A DNA stretch of 64,000 nt from Cytophagales bacterium. Its GTDB lineage: Bacteria > Bacteroidota > Bacteroidia > Cytophagales > Spirosomataceae. The translations under genes and the position numbers were made by a program. Positions 26,202 through 34,497 of the stretch are shown here, in pieces. The notes under the pieces were generated by a model. That model was not told the DNA's origin. It did not search any database and saw only the letters and a list, made by a program, of their open reading frames with translations. Location of the stretch: the NCBI GenBank assembly GCA_024742395.1, contig JANSYO010000001.1, positions 62,001 to 126,000 of the forward strand, given 5' to 3'. Each line of letters begins with the position of its first letter. Position 1 is the stretch's first letter.

Positions 26202-26240
26202 ACAACGAACATTCGGCTACAAAATGAATGTCAATAGAAG

Positions 26241-26265
26241 CCTTCTCCTATGCGGAGAAGGTTTT
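26241..26265 (+). terminator. Rho-independent terminator of the ECF sigma gene
   Basis: A perfect 8-bp stem CCTTCTCC / GGAGAAGG around a 5-base loop is followed by TTTT. The remaining 275-bp convergent gap to the mla operon holds only the second terminator at 26418-26449. Confidence 0.85.
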
Positions 26266-26417
26266 CTGCTTTTAGATTCACTCCTTTCTCTTTTTGTCTG
26301 TACTACATCAAAAAGAAAACAAATGCTTTCTTAAAGAGCTATTAAACTCTAATTCTGAAGGCCAAAACATAAAACCAAACCCAAGTTCTTTTTCTAATAG
26401 AATCTTGATACAAAATT

Positions 26418-26449
26418 AAAGCCCATAGAACTTTCATTCTATGGGCTTT
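26418..26449 (-). terminator. Terminator of the mlaEFD operon
   Basis: A perfect 13-bp stem AAAGCCCATAGAA / TTCTATGGGCTTT has a 6-base loop. It lies 28 bp downstream of the mlaD stop and is followed on the minus strand by TTAATTTTG. It could also work in the plus direction. Confidence 0.82.
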
Positions 26450-26476
26450 AGCTGTCTTTAGGCTGAGACTTTAGTT

Positions 26477-27490
26477 TTACTCTGAGTCCATAGCTTTGGC
26501 TGCTTCTTTTTCTCTTTCCTCCTTTTTTCTGAAGTACTTTCTAAAGAAAATGCTGTGTTGCAATGCCTCCAGGTTTTCATCAAGTTTCTCCGTACCGGAC
26601 TCTACATTTATCATTGTGCTTTTCATGTAGTCGGCCATTTCAGGATTATTGATTAATACTCCGAAAGCACTGTTTTTACTGCTGGTAATTCTATTTAAAT
26701 CTGATTTCACTTCATTTACCAAAACCTCGGCATTTCCGGCTGTTTTCTGCAATGAACTCGCTCCGCTCTCCAGGCTATTCACTGTGCTTTCTAGCTTAGG
26801 CATTATAGTTTTATTCGTTGCTAATTGATAAGGTAAACCCTGAGGATCATTTAGCTTTTTACCAAACTGATTTAAACTTTTTGCAAAGTCAGTTACTTGA
26901 TATGAGCTGGCTCTTAACTGTCCCACTGTTTGGCTAACCTCATTAAACAGCGTTTCATCTTTCAAAAACTTGCCCAGATTACCCTTACCGCTATCTATGC
27001 TGGCTATCATATTTTTCAAATCATCAGTGATTGCAAGAATATTCTTGTTATTCTCCTGCAGGGTTTTGATCATATCTTGCTGGGAGTCTTCACGACTTAT
27101 TTTAAAAATATGCCCGTCTTCAATAACGCCCTGGCTTATATTACCGCCACTAATGACCAAAATAGGGTTTCCTATTAACCCATCAGTGCTAATCTTCACA
27201 TCGGCATCTTTGAAAATATATTGCTGCGATTTTTCTTCTATCTGAAAATTCACCTTTACGCCTTTATCCGGGATAAATTCCAGCGATTCCACTGTGCCGA
27301 CCTTCACTCCTGAAAACCAAACATTATTACCCTTTGTAAGACCTGCTACATCCTGAAAAACGGCTACTGCAGATATTTTTTTAATAAACACCTTCCGCAT
27401 ACTACTGATAAGTATGATTCCGCCGGCGAATATGATTAAACCAAAGAGCATGAATAAAGCTACTTTGGCGTTTTTCTTTGTTGAGTTCAT
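26477..27490 (-). CDS. mlaD: MlaD-type MCE domain protein
   Basis: The 337-residue protein has one N-terminal membrane helix (VALFMLFGLIIFAGGIILI) and the MCE domain (KKISAVAVFQDVAGLTKGNNVWFSGVKVGTVESLEFIPDKGVKVNFQIEEK, then ISTDGLIGNPILVISGG). A long helical C-terminal region, probably coiled coil (LKNMIASIDSGKGNLGKFLKDETLFNEVSQTVGQL), ends in a charged tail (RKKEEREKEAAKAMDSE). MCE proteins form hexameric rings that shuttle phospholipid between membranes with MlaE and MlaF. It lies 10 bp after the ATPase gene in the same operon. Longer than E. coli MlaD (183 aa), as is common for Bacteroidota. Confidence 0.93.
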   Translation of the reverse strand: MNSTKKNAKVALFMLFGLIIFAGGIILISSMRKVFIKKISAVAVFQDVAGLTKGNNVWFSGVKVGTVESLEFIPDKGVKVNFQIEEKSQQYIFKDADVKISTDGLIGNPILVISGGNISQGVIEDGHIFKISREDSQQDMIKTLQENNKNILAITDDLKNMIASIDSGKGNLGKFLKDETLFNEVSQTVGQLRASSYQVTDFAKSLNQFGKKLNDPQGLPYQLATNKTIMPKLESTVNSLESGASSLQKTAGNAEVLVNEVKSDLNRITSSKNSAFGVLINNPEMADYMKSTMINVESGTEKLDENLEALQHSIFFRKYFRKKEEREKEAAKAMDSE

Positions 27491-27500
27491 GATAATCTAT

Positions 27501-28262
27501 TTAAAAATTCTTGTTGTCAATGAAGTTATAATCGTGAAACTGTTTAATCTGAGAAGAGGCCTCTGAATTGAAAACCTCCGCAAAATTTCCTGTCTTCTCA
27601 AATACCCCATCCAGCAGTACAGATACCCTGTCACCTGTTTGTTTAGCACAGGTGAGATCATGAGTAATAATAATACTACTCGCCTTAAATTCTGCTTTTA
27701 CCTGGTTTATCAGATCGTTGATTTCTACACAAGTAATAGGATCAAGACCCGCCGTAGGCTCATCATAAAGCAAAATTTTAGGATTCACAACGATCGTTCT
27801 GGCAATACCTATTCTTTTTTTCTGACCACCCGACAGTTCTGCCGGGTATTGCTTTTTAGTCTGTTCCAAGCCCACAGCTTCCAGCACTCGGTCTACTTTT
27901 TTGTCCATCTCCATTTTTGAGAGGTTTTTCAAGGCGTATTTAAGCGGAAACTCAATGTTTTCCTGAATGGTCATACTATCATACAGAGCACTATGCTGAA
28001 AACAAAAACCTACCTCAAGTCTGAGTGCGTTCAACTCAGCTTTTGTTATATTATTTAGGTCATAGCCCAAAACATTCACTTTACCCTTGTCTGCCTTTAT
28101 TAACCCACAAATGATCTTAATTAAAACGGACTTTCCGGTACCCGATTTCCCTAAAACCACCAAGTTTTCTCCGTCGTACAGATCCAGGTCTATTCCTTTC
28201 AATACGTGCAAATCGCCGAAGGATTTATACAAATCTCTAATTTCTATGACTGTATTTCTCAT
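27501..28262 (-). CDS. mlaF: MlaF-type ABC transporter ATPase
   Basis: The 253-residue ABC ATPase has Walker A (LGKSGTGKS), Q-loop FCFQHSALYDSMT, signature LSGGQKKR, Walker B ILLYDEPTAGLDP and switch His ITHDLTCAKQ. The FCFQHSALYDSMTIQENIEFPL segment is typical of MlaF/Ttg2A. Its ATG overlaps the stop of the permease gene by 4 bp, so they are translationally coupled. It drives phospholipid transport with the neighbouring MlaE and MlaD. Confidence 0.94.
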   Translation of the reverse strand: MRNTVIEIRDLYKSFGDLHVLKGIDLDLYDGENLVVLGKSGTGKSVLIKIICGLIKADKGKVNVLGYDLNNITKAELNALRLEVGFCFQHSALYDSMTIQENIEFPLKYALKNLSKMEMDKKVDRVLEAVGLEQTKKQYPAELSGGQKKRIGIARTIVVNPKILLYDEPTAGLDPITCVEINDLINQVKAEFKASSIIITHDLTCAKQTGDRVSVLLDGVFEKTGNFAEVFNSEASSQIKQFHDYNFIDNKNF

Positions 28263-29053
28263 CTGAAAGAATTAGTTACCTGAACGACAAAAATTTCTAT
28301 TATAAAAATCAAAAAGATAGACCTAACTACAGATGTATTGGCAGCCTTACCCACCCCTATGGTACCCTTTGAAGCATTATAACCACTGTAACAACTCACC
28401 ATACCTATGGTAAATCCAAAAAGTATGGCCTTTATTAAAGACGAACCTAAATCTAAAAAAGTAATGCTGTCAAAGGCGTCAAAAAGAAAAGCTCTGAGAT
28501 TAGTTTGCTCATTAACATACACATTAATGAATGAACCCGCCAGAGCTACAGCTGCTGTATAGAAAGACAAAATTGGAATGGAAATAGTACAGGCCAGCAC
28601 TCTGGTTATAACCAAAAAGTTGAACGGTCTTACCGCCGAGACCTCCATGGCGTCTATTTGTTCGGTAACCCGCATACTACCCAACTCAGCACCGATGTTT
28701 GAGCCCACTTTACCGGCTGCAATAATGGCCGTTACTAAAGCGGCCAAAGCTCTTACTATGGCAATGGAAACCAAACTGGGCAGCCATGACTCTGCTCCAA
28801 AATCTAAGAGGGAGGGTCTGGACTGCTGAGTAAATACAAGACCCGTTACAAAACCTGTCAGGCTGATTAAGCCAAGCGATTTAAGGCCTATCTGGTAACA
28901 CTGGTGTACAAATTCAGACCAGACTAAGGTTTTAAAAGAAAACTCTTTAAAAAAAAGAATGACGAAATCTACTCCTGACTTAAAGTCGAGCAACTGCCGA
29001 TCAATCTTCTCCGAAATAAAGTTTTCCCTTTTACCCGGTGGTTTTTTTAGCAT
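28259..29053 (-). CDS. mlaE: MlaE-type lipid ABC transporter permease
   Basis: The 264-residue membrane protein has the MlaE/YrbE core: GLISLTGFVTGLVFTQQSRPSL, IVRALAALVTAIIAAGKVGSNIGAELGSMRVTEQIDAMEVSAVRPFNFLVITRVLA, and KAILFGFTIGMVSCYSGYNASKGTIGVGKAANTSVV. The EQIDAMEV segment contacts the ATPase. First gene of the mlaEFD unit. Between it and the upstream DUF547 gene (110 bp) lies an imperfect hairpin TCCCTTG / CAAGGGA at 29090-29116. Confidence 0.94.
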   Translation of the reverse strand: MLKKPPGKRENFISEKIDRQLLDFKSGVDFVILFFKEFSFKTLVWSEFVHQCYQIGLKSLGLISLTGFVTGLVFTQQSRPSLLDFGAESWLPSLVSIAIVRALAALVTAIIAAGKVGSNIGAELGSMRVTEQIDAMEVSAVRPFNFLVITRVLACTISIPILSFYTAAVALAGSFINVYVNEQTNLRAFLFDAFDSITFLDLGSSLIKAILFGFTIGMVSCYSGYNASKGTIGVGKAANTSVVRSIFLIFIIEIFVVQVTNSFR

Positions 29054-29163
29054 AATTCTTAAAGGTTCTTCCTTTTATTATCTGAGATATCCCTTGCCAC
29101 AAAAGGCGACAAGGGAATCCAAAACTAAACTAATCGATTTTCAAATGAATTGTTTACAAAGAA

Positions 29164-30018
29164 TCAGAACTTTCCGTTCAGTTTCCAGCTGTAATCTGTG
29201 TAATTAAAATCTTTCTTTTCAGGGTCTACTTTGTCGTCTGAATACTTATTAATCCATTCGGCAATACTCATTTCTCTTTCGAAATCCTTTGAATACCATT
29301 TAAACAAAGGACTAATAGCCACTCCATCCTTTCCAATCTTATTCTTTTCTCTATTATTTAAAAAGACCTCTGCTTCTTCTTCAAGTTGCTTGTTAAGTTT
29401 TTTAGCGGTGTAGGCCTCATTCCTTAATCTGGGGCACGACTCTGCCGCACATACCAAGGCAAAATGATAGCGGGGATCATTCTTGTATTCTTTTCTTATG
29501 ATGCCATGCTCTATATTATTCAGATCGTATTTTTTACCATCTATCTCAATGAATTTAATATCCCAGGGGGTATTCACAAAAGGTACTTGAGTTTTAGGTC
29601 CTATGTCTTTTATACTGGCGATACCGTTATCCGCATTATTCAAAATAAGCTTAACTGTAAAAGCATTATAGGCATTTATCCAATACGCCAGTTTTTCGTC
29701 CTTTGACCAGTTCTTTGCTGGTGGATTAGCCGATACACTTGCCAGGTATTCATCAAGCTTCTTAACATCCTTCTTCATTCCTGCGTAATCTACCTCCCCT
29801 TTCTTGTTTACGTGCTCTTTGAGTAAATCGTCCCAGATTTCAGGCCCTACAAGTTCCCCTTGGTCCTTTTCTTCTAATTCCACCTTTTTCGAATCTTCAG
29901 TGACTGTTTCTTCAGCCTTTACTTCAGCAGATAGTTTTTCCTTGCTGTTTTCACTCTCATGCTGAGAACATGAAATTCCTGTAAGGCATATAGCAAATAC
30001 CCATACTAACTTTTTCAT
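29164..30018 (-). CDS. DUF547 lipoprotein
   Basis: The 284-residue precursor has a lipoprotein signal (VFAICLTGISC, Cys near residue 17) and a Glu/Lys-rich linker, then DUF547: LLKEHVNKKGEVDYAGMKKDVKKLDEYL, LAYWINAYNAFTVKLILN, LNNIEHGIIRKEYKNDPRYHFALVCAAESCPRLRNEAYTAKKLNKQLEEEAEVFLNN. The conserved Asn-Ala-Tyr-Asn, Asn-x-x-Glu-His and Cys-Pro motifs are all present. DUF547 is distantly related to papain-like/transglutaminase folds; no activity is established. It is 37 bp from the upstream outer-membrane protein gene and may be co-transcribed with it. Confidence 0.9.
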   Translation of the reverse strand: MKKLVWVFAICLTGISCSQHESENSKEKLSAEVKAEETVTEDSKKVELEEKDQGELVGPEIWDDLLKEHVNKKGEVDYAGMKKDVKKLDEYLASVSANPPAKNWSKDEKLAYWINAYNAFTVKLILNNADNGIASIKDIGPKTQVPFVNTPWDIKFIEIDGKKYDLNNIEHGIIRKEYKNDPRYHFALVCAAESCPRLRNEAYTAKKLNKQLEEEAEVFLNNREKNKIGKDGVAISPLFKWYSKDFEREMSIAEWINKYSDDKVDPEKKDFNYTDYSWKLNGKF

Positions 30019-30055
30019 AATTGTTTTTTTTTGATAATTGAATCTTCACATTCAA

Positions 30056-30520
30056 TTAATTAATGGCCAGCCTGGCCGACAAGCCAAAGACGGGTAGAGC
30101 CAAACCTGTGTAATTAATGAAGTTAAATTCGGGTTTCCAGTCTGCACTTAGATTAATCGGGATTTCCCTAAACGTATGTTCAATTCCCAAAATACCATCA
30201 GCTCCTACATGGAACTCTGTACCCAGTGGCTCGTAGCCCCTTCTTTTGGGTGCCGCACCCATATGACCCCCAAATCCATAATACCATCTCCATTGATTTG
30301 TACCAAAAGCCGATTGATGAATTTCGTACAGTAGAGTTCCTTTTAAACCTCTGCCAAAACCACTTAATAGAGCCTCTGCCGCAGTGTTTCCTCCGGTATT
30401 AAATTTTGCAGTAACTGCCGGGCCACCATGAAATCTTATACCTACGGCAGCCTTATATTGGGCCGTAACCGAAAAACTACAAGCAATCATTAGAAGGGTA
30501 AAAACAGTAATCTTCTTCAT
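30056..30520 (-). CDS. Small outer-membrane beta-barrel protein
   Basis: A precursor of about 154 residues with a Sec signal peptide (ITVFTLLMIACSFSVTAQ) and alternating-strand, Gly/aromatic-rich sequence (AVGIRFHGGPAVTAKFN, GTLLYEIHQSAFG, WRWYYGFGGHMGA, FHVGADGILGIEHTF, ALPVFGLSARLAIN). It ends near an aromatic-poor strand without a classical terminal Phe. The size fits an 8-strand barrel. The frame is open upstream, but the ATG at 30520 starts the signal peptide. A perfect TGTAGA-N6-TCTACA palindrome lies 73 bp upstream. Confidence 0.75.
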   Translation of the reverse strand: MKKITVFTLLMIACSFSVTAQYKAAVGIRFHGGPAVTAKFNTGGNTAAEALLSGFGRGLKGTLLYEIHQSAFGTNQWRWYYGFGGHMGAAPKRRGYEPLGTEFHVGADGILGIEHTFREIPINLSADWKPEFNFINYTGLALPVFGLSARLAIN

Positions 30521-30593
30521 TATTCGTTTTGTTGATATGCCATCTATACTAAAAGAGCATACCAAAACTTTATTGTCGCAATTGACAAACATT

Positions 30594-30611
30594 TGTAGAG
30601 TATTTTCTACA
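30594..30611. promoter_or_regulatory. 18-bp palindrome TGTAGA-N6-TCTACA
   Basis: The same arms and spacing as at 5792-5809, here upstream of the outer-membrane protein gene in the 416-bp divergent region shared with the first Crp/Fnr gene. Confidence 0.5.
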
Positions 30612-30656
30612 CTTCTTCCTTAAAGGCTCTACATATTCTTTCCTATATAAATAAGC

Positions 30657-30675
30657 GTTCATAAAATTTATGAAC
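30657..30675. promoter_or_regulatory. 19-bp palindrome GTTCATAAA-A-TTTATGAAC
   Basis: A perfect inverted repeat with 9-bp arms and a single central base lies midway between the divergent outer-membrane protein and Crp/Fnr genes. It is probably an operator; the regulator is unknown. The rest of the 30676-30936 stretch shows no further clear element. Confidence 0.4.
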
Positions 30676-30936
30676 TCCGGCACCCTGTTTTTACGGGCTA
30701 AAAGACACTATTGCTTGTCATGTATAAATAGAGGATAGAATAGTGCTGCAACAAAAGCTAGACCGCTATACACGAACTACATACTCTAAATGGGCACATT
30801 TGTCCGAAAAAATAGGTCAATATTCTCTTTATGGCGATGTTTGAATACGTCTAGGCGTTAACAATTAGATAAGAACCCATTCTTATTCGTGCTTTATAAA
30901 TTTTAGTGGTTCAAACTAGTAATACCCAATTAGGAT

Positions 30937-31512
30937 ATGCTGGAAGATATACTCAGGGAAAAATATAAAATAAAATCAGACAATTTAGATAAGCTAATTA
31001 GCTTATTTGAGCCTATTAATTATCCAAAAAACGCCTTTCTTATTCAACAAAGGGAGTTGTCAGAATGCCTTTTTTTTATCAGTAAAGGGCTCGCCAGAGA
31101 ATACTATACCTTTGATAATGTACATGACGAAGACAATACAACTCAGTTCATAAGAGAAGACGAGTTTTATTTTTCGATCAATTGCTACATTGATGGTAAA
31201 AGATCAGAATGCTTCACCCAGGCTTTAGAACCTGTGAAAGCCTATATTATTACCAAAGAGAATCTAGAGCGTTACTCAGAGGAAATACCCGAAATTCAAC
31301 AGTTAATTAATAATGTGCTGAAGGATTGCCTGCTTAGGTTAAGCAATAGAATTCATCTTTTCATGAAAAGCCGAAAATCATCAGACCGATACGAGCTTTT
31401 TAAAATTCAAAATCCGGAAATTACACACCGGGTGAGTGATAAATACATTGCCTCCTACCTTCAAATAAACAGTAGTACACTGAGTAGAATAAGAACTGGT
31501 GGTTTTGCCTGA
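30937..31512 (+). CDS. Crp/Fnr family regulator, copy 1
   Basis: The 191-residue protein has an N-terminal cyclic-nucleotide-binding-like barrel (FEPINYPKNAFLIQQRELSECLFFISKGLAREYYT, with EDEFYFSINCYIDGK in place of the usual GE..GE phosphate-binding cassette) and a compact C-terminal DNA-binding domain (VSDKYIASYLQINSSTLSRIRTGG). The RxA/S cAMP-binding signature is absent, so it may not bind cAMP. It is about half identical to the protein at 35901-36503, and the helix IASYLQINSSTLSRIRT is identical, predicting the same DNA target. It is convergent with the TolC gene. Confidence 0.88.
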   Translation: MLEDILREKYKIKSDNLDKLISLFEPINYPKNAFLIQQRELSECLFFISKGLAREYYTFDNVHDEDNTTQFIREDEFYFSINCYIDGKRSECFTQALEPVKAYIITKENLERYSEEIPEIQQLINNVLKDCLLRLSNRIHLFMKSRKSSDRYELFKIQNPEITHRVSDKYIASYLQINSSTLSRIRTGGFA

Positions 31513-31551
31513 GATTCAAAAGCGTTTATTTGACTACAACATCTTTTTCAT

Positions 31552-31583
31552 AAGCATTGATATTTATGATCAATGCTTTTTTA
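31552..31583 (+). terminator. Rho-independent terminator of Crp/Fnr copy 1
   Basis: A 10-bp stem AAGCATTGAT / ATCAATGCTT with a 7-base loop is followed by TTTT, overlapping the stop codon of the convergent TolC gene. Confidence 0.8.
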
Positions 31584-32888
31584 ATTCAGCGACCACACTC
31601 CTGTTTTGAAGAATTCCAACACTTTCTCTTGTAACAGAAAGCTATATTTAGCTTGTACTAAATTAGCTTTGGCTCTGTCATAATTTGTTTTGGCCAGTAT
31701 GTACTCAATGGCGTTTACGGTTCCGGCATTAATTTGAGCCTGTACAGCTTCCAGATTTTCATTATTAACCTTTACCTGCTCTTCAGCATTTTTGAATTGC
31801 TCATAAGCAATATCATAATTCTGTAATGAGGTGTAATAACTCTGCTGAATACTGAGCTTGCTTGATCTCAATTGATTCTGTGCTACCTTCTTTTGGATCA
31901 TGGCCGCCTGTACTCTTGGACTTGTTTGCAATCTTCCGAAAATGGGAATCTGAAGCCCTAATGTGACGGAGCCGTTTCGGGTGGAGTTAATTTGCTCAAA
32001 AAACATCTCCTGCGAATTTGATGAGGCATAGAAAGTGTTCCAGTCGGCAAAAAAGTTAAGCGAAGGAAGATTCTCAGCCTTTATAGATTTAGCTTGACTT
32101 TCAAAAGACTTAATCTGTGCATCCGCCGCCTTTATTTCAGGTAAATTTTCAAATACTCTCTCCATTGACACCTCCTTAAAATCCTGGCTTGCCATATTTT
32201 CAGGTAGTCTTTCAAAACTGTAATCATTATCTGGTGAAATATTTAATAGCTGGAAGAGTGCCAGTTTGGCCTGTTTAAGGTTGCCTTCAGCATTAATTTT
32301 CGCGAATTCGTCATTAGAATATTGCGTTCTCATTTGAAGAAGTTCGCTTTTACCTAACACTCCGGCTTCTGTCTGTTTGGTTACTCGGTCTAATTGCTGA
32401 GCCGAAGAAGCCACCTGAGATTTGGCCACTACCAGTAGTTCTTCTGCCTGCAATACATTTAAATAAGCCTGAATGATACGAATGGTCAAATCATTTTTCA
32501 TGGCTTCAATATTGTGCAACTCAGAAGAAACTCGAAGCTCTTTGGAGCGGATATCATGCTTCATTCTGAAGCCCTGGAAAATAGGCTGACTTAAGCTGGC
32601 CTGAGCATAAGTACTGCTATAAATTTGATTAATGTAGGCATTTGTAAACCTATCAATACTTCTACCCGTATTGGTACTTTGATAAACCTCCACTTGCATA
32701 TTCGGCAATCTATTGCTTTTAGATGCCGAGAAATTGGCTTCAGCTATTTCGGCATTTAATACAGCTCCCTGATAATCAGGATGATTTTTAATGGCCATTT
32801 CTACACACTCTTTTAAAGAAATGTTCTGGGCCTTGAGTACAGAAGTGGTAATGGCAAGGGTAATAATTGCCAGTAAAAGCTTTTTCAT
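31581..32888 (-). CDS. TolC-family outer-membrane efflux protein
   Basis: The 435-residue precursor has a signal peptide (LLLAIITLAITTSVLKAQ) followed by two OEP repeats: ISLKECVEMAIKNHPDYQGAVLNAEIAEANFSASKSNRLPNMQVEVYQS in the first half and SLNFFADWNTFYASSNSQ through LSIQQSYYTSLQNYDIAYEQFKNAEEQVKVNNENLEAVQAQINAGTVNAIEYILAKTNYDRAKANLVQAKYSFLLQEKVLEFF in the second. It should form a trimeric channel across the outer membrane and periplasm for the ABC exporters encoded nearby. It lies 30 bp downstream of the ATPase gene in a two-gene operon with a sigma-54-like promoter. Confidence 0.94.
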   Translation of the reverse strand: MKKLLLAIITLAITTSVLKAQNISLKECVEMAIKNHPDYQGAVLNAEIAEANFSASKSNRLPNMQVEVYQSTNTGRSIDRFTNAYINQIYSSTYAQASLSQPIFQGFRMKHDIRSKELRVSSELHNIEAMKNDLTIRIIQAYLNVLQAEELLVVAKSQVASSAQQLDRVTKQTEAGVLGKSELLQMRTQYSNDEFAKINAEGNLKQAKLALFQLLNISPDNDYSFERLPENMASQDFKEVSMERVFENLPEIKAADAQIKSFESQAKSIKAENLPSLNFFADWNTFYASSNSQEMFFEQINSTRNGSVTLGLQIPIFGRLQTSPRVQAAMIQKKVAQNQLRSSKLSIQQSYYTSLQNYDIAYEQFKNAEEQVKVNNENLEAVQAQINAGTVNAIEYILAKTNYDRAKANLVQAKYSFLLQEKVLEFFKTGVWSLN

Positions 32889-32918
32889 AATTCTTAATTG
32901 TATGTCGTGGCAGAATGC

Positions 32919-33581
32919 TTAGTCTATCCAGCCGTCTTTTAATCTGATTACTCTATTGCCGTATTCGGCATTTTTTTCTGAATGGGTCACTTGAATAATC
33001 GTAACGCCGTCTTTCTCATTCAATTCTTTAAAAACCTGCATGATTTCATCTGCTTGTTCTGAGTGTAAATTGCCCGTCGGTTCATCGGCAAAGATCACTT
33101 TAGGTTCTGTGACTAAGGCTCTGGCCACACCTACTAATTGCTGCTGACCTCCAGACAGCTGACTAGGGAAAAGATCTTTTTTAGCGACAATCTGAAATCT
33201 ATCAAGAATGTCGGCTACTTTACTTTTTCTTTCTTTTCCTGATAATCCTTTATATAGCAAAGGGGTTTCTATGTTTTCGTAAACGGTGAGTTCATCTATC
33301 AAATGATACGCCTGAAAAACAAAGCCTATTGCATTTCTATGTAATTCTGTTCTTTTCTTTTCGTTCAGTTTCTGTACAGGCGAATCCATGAAATAATATT
33401 CACCTTCTGAAGCTTCTTCAAGTAAACCTAGAATATGTAAGAGTGTAGACTTACCTGAGCCAGAAGGGCCCATTATTGAGACAAATTCTCCCTCTTTTAC
33501 CTCCAAATTAACATTGCGAAGCACATAGGTTTTACCAAATCCCGCAGGATAGTATTTTGAAACATTTTGTAGTTTAATCAT
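32919..33581 (-). CDS. ABC transporter ATPase, MacB/LolD type
   Basis: The 220-residue stand-alone ATPase has Walker A (GPSGSGKST), Q-loop FVFQAYHLIDELTVYENIETPL, signature LSGGQQQLVGVARAL, Walker B VIFADEPTGNLHS and the switch His in VTHSEKNAEYGNRVI. The YHLIDELTVYENIE..L segment is typical of the LolD/MacB class that partners FtsX-type permeases. It is the only ATPase of this class in the window, while ten matching permeases without an ATPase domain follow from 37 kb on, so it is the likely shared motor. First gene of the ATPase-TolC operon, which carries the enhancer/sigma-54 arrangement also seen before the permeases. Confidence 0.94.
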   Translation of the reverse strand: MIKLQNVSKYYPAGFGKTYVLRNVNLEVKEGEFVSIMGPSGSGKSTLLHILGLLEEASEGEYYFMDSPVQKLNEKKRTELHRNAIGFVFQAYHLIDELTVYENIETPLLYKGLSGKERKSKVADILDRFQIVAKKDLFPSQLSGGQQQLVGVARALVTEPKVIFADEPTGNLHSEQADEIMQVFKELNEKDGVTIIQVTHSEKNAEYGNRVIRLKDGWID

Positions 33582-33652
33582 CTCCTTGTTTTAAATCTTA
33601 TTTCTTTTTTCTCTTCCATACCTTCCTCTATATCCTTTCACTCTAATCTAAT

Positions 33653-33669
33653 TTCCAACTTTATGCCAA
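33653..33669 (-). promoter_or_regulatory. Sigma-54-like promoter of the ATPase-TolC operon
   Basis: On the minus strand it reads TTGGCAT-N7-GAA. The -24 box is consensus (TGGCAY); in the -12 box the G is kept but C is replaced by A. It lies about 70 bp before the ATPase start codon and 65 bp downstream of the centre of the nearest enhancer palindrome. Confidence 0.65.
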
Positions 33670-33724
33670 TAATATCAACCAGCTATCTATCAATACTTTA
33701 AGCAGATTCAATTTTCTTGTATAT

Positions 33725-33758
33725 GTTCATAAACGAACAATATTGTACGAGGCCGAAC
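33725..33758 (-). promoter_or_regulatory. Tandem 14-bp palindromes (enhancer) of the ATPase-TolC operon
   Basis: GTTCATAAACGAAC (33725-33738) and GTACGAGGCCGAAC (33745-33758) start exactly 20 bp apart. Their centres lie 65 and 85 bp upstream of the -24 GG. Same architecture as at 35705, 47052 and 56964. Confidence 0.7.
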
Positions 33759-33806
33759 ATAGCCTCTCCTCAAAAACAGCCCAGGTGTAAATTAAGAAAA
33801 ACAAAA

Positions 33807-33837
33807 AAAGAGCGAGGAAATGATATCCCCGCTCTTT
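33807..33837 (-). terminator. Terminator of the lipocalin-like gene
   Basis: An 11-bp stem with one mismatch (AAAGAGCGAGG / CCCCGCTCTTT) lies 24 bp after the stop; on the minus strand it runs into TTTTTTTGTTTTT. Confidence 0.88.
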
Positions 33838-33860
33838 AAAAAGCTCATGTATGTAATTTC

Positions 33861-34355
33861 TTATTCAGACAATTTTCTGAAAAGATAGCCAGGAGCATCA
33901 AATGCAATTCCCTGATCAATCATCATTTCATTGTCACAAATTCTTAATGTTCCTTTTACAATGTTATTCTCATTGAAACCATCCATCAGGTTATCGGTAA
34001 TAACTTGAATACTTGTATAACCGTTTTCAGTTTTCTCAATCACACTGTAAGCATCTGTATATACGTTTTGGCCGTCTTTTGTTACAAACACACCACCATC
34101 TTCTTTAAATTCAACCTTGATGTTTGGAATTTCAGTGGCTGGCATCATTGAAATAATTCCTTTTAGCTGCCACTTTCCTACAATCTTCGTTTGGGCATCC
34201 GAAAGCAATGGTGGGTTATCAGCTTGTTGGTTTATACAGCTAAAGTCCTCAATACTTTCTGCTTTAATCATGTCAGAAATTTCTTCGCTCTCTACCGTCG
34301 ATGTCTCACATGCGGCGAAGCTTAATAACGCTAGTCCTAAAAATAGTTTTTTCAT
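33861..34355 (-). CDS. Lipocalin-like lipoprotein, 164 aa
   Basis: A lipoprotein signal (LFLGLALLSFAAC, Cys near residue 16), an acidic linker, then a small beta-rich domain beginning IVGKWQLKGIISM and continuing IKVEFKEDGGVFVTKDG, YTSIQVITDNL, IVKGTLRICDNEMMIDQG. The I-V-G-K-W-x-L opening is common in small lipocalin-like domains of Bacteroidota lipoproteins. It is bounded by terminators on both sides, so it is monocistronic; no sigma-54-like promoter is seen. Function unknown. Confidence 0.65.
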   Translation of the reverse strand: MKKLFLGLALLSFAACETSTVESEEISDMIKAESIEDFSCINQQADNPPLLSDAQTKIVGKWQLKGIISMMPATEIPNIKVEFKEDGGVFVTKDGQNVYTDAYSVIEKTENGYTSIQVITDNLMDGFNENNIVKGTLRICDNEMMIDQGIAFDAPGYLFRKLSE

Positions 34356-34443
34356 AATAAATTGATTGTTTCCCTTTAAATGCGAATTGCGAAATCAACG
34401 TTGTATAAGAGAAACAGAAATTTATGTAAATTGATTTAACGGC

Positions 34444-34475
34444 AGAAGCCGGTAGTAAAATTACCACCGGCTTCT
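34444..34475 (-). terminator. Terminator of the DUF4097 gene
   Basis: A 15-bp stem with one mismatch (AGAAGCCGGTAGTAA / TTACCACCGGCTTCT) lies 23 bp after the stop. The following T tract is weak. Confidence 0.7.
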
Positions 34476-34497
34476 GAGTCATTCTGATAAGGCACTA

